Assembly (NCBI GenBank): GCA_948144175.1 | Contig: CANXME010002415.1 | Span: forward strand, 62,001-126,000 | DNA: 64,000 bases | Reading direction: 5' to 3' | DNA from: Closterium sp. NIES-65 | Taxonomy: Eukaryota > Streptophyta > Zygnematophyceae > Desmidiales > Closteriaceae | In this document: positions 62,101-64,000 of the stretch, piece after piece | How the letters are laid out: every line of letters starts with the position of its first letter | Numbering within the stretch: the first letter of the stretch is position 1 | Position numbers and translations under genes: made by a program | Notes under the pieces: generated by a model | The model's database searches: none | What the model was told of the DNA's origin: nothing | Seen by the model: the letters and a program-made list of their open reading frames with translations, nothing else

Positions 62101-64000
62101 TTTGCACATGCTGGGCCTTTGTTCTTGCAATTTTGCAGTCGCTGGGCCCTTGTTCTTGCAATTTTGCACACGCTGGGCACTTGTTCTTGCAATTTTGCAC
62201 ACGCTGGGCCCTTGTTCTTCCAATCTTGCACACGCTGGGCCCTTGTTCTTGCAATTTTGCATACGCTGGGCCCTTGTTCTTGCAATTTTGCACTCAGTGG
62301 GCCCTTGTTCTTGCAATTTTGCACTCACTTGGCCCTTGTTCTTGTAATTTTGCACACGCTGGGCCCTTGTTCTTGCAATTTTGCACTCGCTGGGCCCTTG
62401 TTCTTGCAATTTTGCACTCGCTGGGCCCTTGTTCTTGCAATTTTGCACACGTTGGGCCCTTGTTGTTGCAATTTTGCACACGCTAAGCCCTTGTTCTTTC
62501 AATTTTGCACTCGCTGGGCCCTTGTTCTTGCAATTTTGCACACGCTGGGCCCTTGTTCTTGCAATTTTGCACACGCTGGGCCCTTGTTGTTGCAATTTTG
62601 CACACCTTGGGCCCTTGTTCTTGCAATTTTACACACGCTAGGCCCTTGTTCTTGCAATTTTGCACACGCTGGGCCCTTGTTCTTTCAATTTTGCACTCGC
62701 TCGGCCCTTGTTCTTGCAATTTTGCACACGGTGGGCCCTTGTTCTTGCAATTTTGCACACGGCGGGCACTTGTTCTTGCAATTTTGCACACGCTGGGCCT
62801 TTGTTCTTCCAATCTTGCACACACTGGGCCCTTGTTCTTGCAATTTTGCACTCGCTCGGCCCTTGTTCTTTCAATTTTGCACTCGCTGGGCCCTTGTTCT
62901 TGCAATTTTGCACACGCTGGGCCCTTGTTCTTTCAATTTTGCACACGCTGGGCCCTTGTTCTTGCAATTTTGCACACGCTGGGCACTTGTTCTTGCAATT
63001 TTGCACACGCTGGGCCCTTATTCTTCCAATCTTGCACACGCTGGGCCCTTGTTCTTGCAATTTTGTATACGCTGGGCCCTTGTTCTTGCAATTTTGCACT
63101 CAGTGGGCCCTTGTTCTTGCAATTTTGCACTCACTTGGCCCTTGTTCTTGTAATTTTGCACACGCTGGGCCCTTGTTCTTGCAATTTTGCACTCGCTGGG
63201 CCCTTGTTCTTGCAATTTTGCACTCGCTGGGCCCTTGTTCTTGCAATTTTGCACACGTTGGGCCCTTGTTGTTGCAATTTTGCACACGCTAAGCCCTTGT
63301 TCTTTCAATTTTGCACTCGCTGGGCCCTTGTTCTTGCAATTTTGCACACGCTGGGCCCTTGTTCTTGCAATTTTGCACACGCTGGGCACTTGTTCTTGCA
63401 ATTTTGCACACGCTGGGCCCTTGTTCTTCCAATCTTGCATACGCTGGGCCCTTGTTCTTGCAATTTTGCACTCGCTCGGCCCTTGTTCTTTCAATTTTGC
63501 ACTCGCTGGGCCCTTGTTCTTGCAATTTTGCACACGCTGGGCCCTTGTTCTTTCAATTTTGCACACGCTGGGCCCTTGTTCTTGCTATTTTGCACACGCA
63601 GGGCACTTGTTCTTGCAATTTTGCACACGCTGGGCCCTTGTTCTTCCAATCTTGCACACGCTGGGCCCTTGTTCTTGCAATTTTGCACTCGCTGGGCCCT
63701 TGTTCTTTCAATTTTGCACTCGCTGGGCCCTTGTTCTTGCAATTTTGCACACGCTGGGCCCTTGTTCTTCCAATCTTGCACACTATGGGCCCTTGTTCTT
63801 GCAATTTTGCACACGCTGGGCCCTTGTTCTTCCAATCTTGCACACGCTGGGCCCTTGTTTTTGCAATTTTGCACTCGCTGGGCCCTTGTTCTTACAATTT
63901 TGCACTCGCTGGGCCCTTGTTCTTGCAATTTTGCACATGCTGGGCCCTTGTTCTTCCAATCTTGCACACTCTGGGCCCTTGTTCTTGCAATTTTGCACAA
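50169..64000. repeat. 31-bp satellite array, right segment (runs off the window)
   Basis: About 445 further 31-bp monomers, continuing to the window end. Nested higher-order repeats are visible: a segment near 57.7-60.3 kb recurs about 2,665 bp later at 60.3-63.0 kb (86 monomers minus one base); a 496-bp unit (16 monomers) repeats from 55.8 to 56.3 kb; an 806-bp shift (26 monomers) relates 62.3 and 63.1 kb. Rare short monomers (TGCATAGCTGGG at 56991, 58788 and 61453) tag the copies. The open frames of up to about 1,070 codons here are not genes. Confidence 0.95.

Noticed and set aside
40263..64000. Very long ORFs on both strands with 31-residue repeats (for example 57702-60905 plus and 50135-53050 minus)
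   Set aside because: They arise from a 31-bp satellite whose monomer has no stop in any frame. Both strands and all frames are equally open, which is not expected of coding sequence.
40610..64000. CRISPR-like look of regular short repeats
   Set aside because: The units are contiguous 31-bp tandem monomers without unique spacers, in a eukaryotic genome with spliced genes.

Overview
The window is nuclear DNA from a plant-lineage eukaryote. Genes are intron-rich, with GT-AG introns of about 80-660 bp, GC-rich coding exons and C/T-rich acceptor tracts. The gene set is plant or streptophyte: a plastid-type bifunctional HISN2, plant-type universal stress protein, plant MBOAT lysophospholipid acyltransferases, an AP2 domain, and MULE, hAT and Copia transposons. 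A mannosylglycerate synthase (GT78) and a VanY-type D,D-carboxypeptidase argue for an early-diverging streptophyte (charophyte alga or bryophyte-grade) rather than a flowering plant. A zygnematophyte such as Closterium is my best guess, by inference only.

Layout. 0.3-8.9 kb: a two-gene Mutator-like element on the minus strand, with a MURA transposase and an unusual Ulp1 protease fused to an AP2 domain. 10.3-12.7 kb: HISN2 (minus). 13.98-18.06 kb: a precisely delimited hAT element with an exact 8-bp target duplication and a frameshifted transposase. 18.3-20.0 kb: a universal stress protein (minus). 21.6-39.7 kb: a compact housekeeping block, with LPLAT copy 1 (plus), SURF2 (minus), mannosylglycerate synthase (minus), VanY-like carboxypeptidase (minus) and LPLAT copy 2 (plus). 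40.6 kb to the end: a satellite array of a 31-bp monomer, more than 16 kb long, interrupted at 43,429-50,168 by a very young Copia retrotransposon with identical 132-bp LTRs and a 5-bp target duplication.

Exon models were built by hand from splice consensus and reading-frame continuity. For every apparently intact spliced gene the summed exon lengths divide by three and the domains join correctly, so those models are well supported. The hAT and MURA transposases each carry a single frame break.

The least expected signals are: (1) the Ulp1-coiled coil-AP2 fusion carried beside a MULE transposase; (2) repeated tandem duplication of exon-intron junctions in at least four unrelated genes (HISN2, both LPLATs, VanY), which leaves decoy exons and splice sites, one of them in frame and potentially usable; and (3) a 31-bp satellite whose consensus has no stop codon in any of six frames, so it fills with giant false ORFs on both strands.
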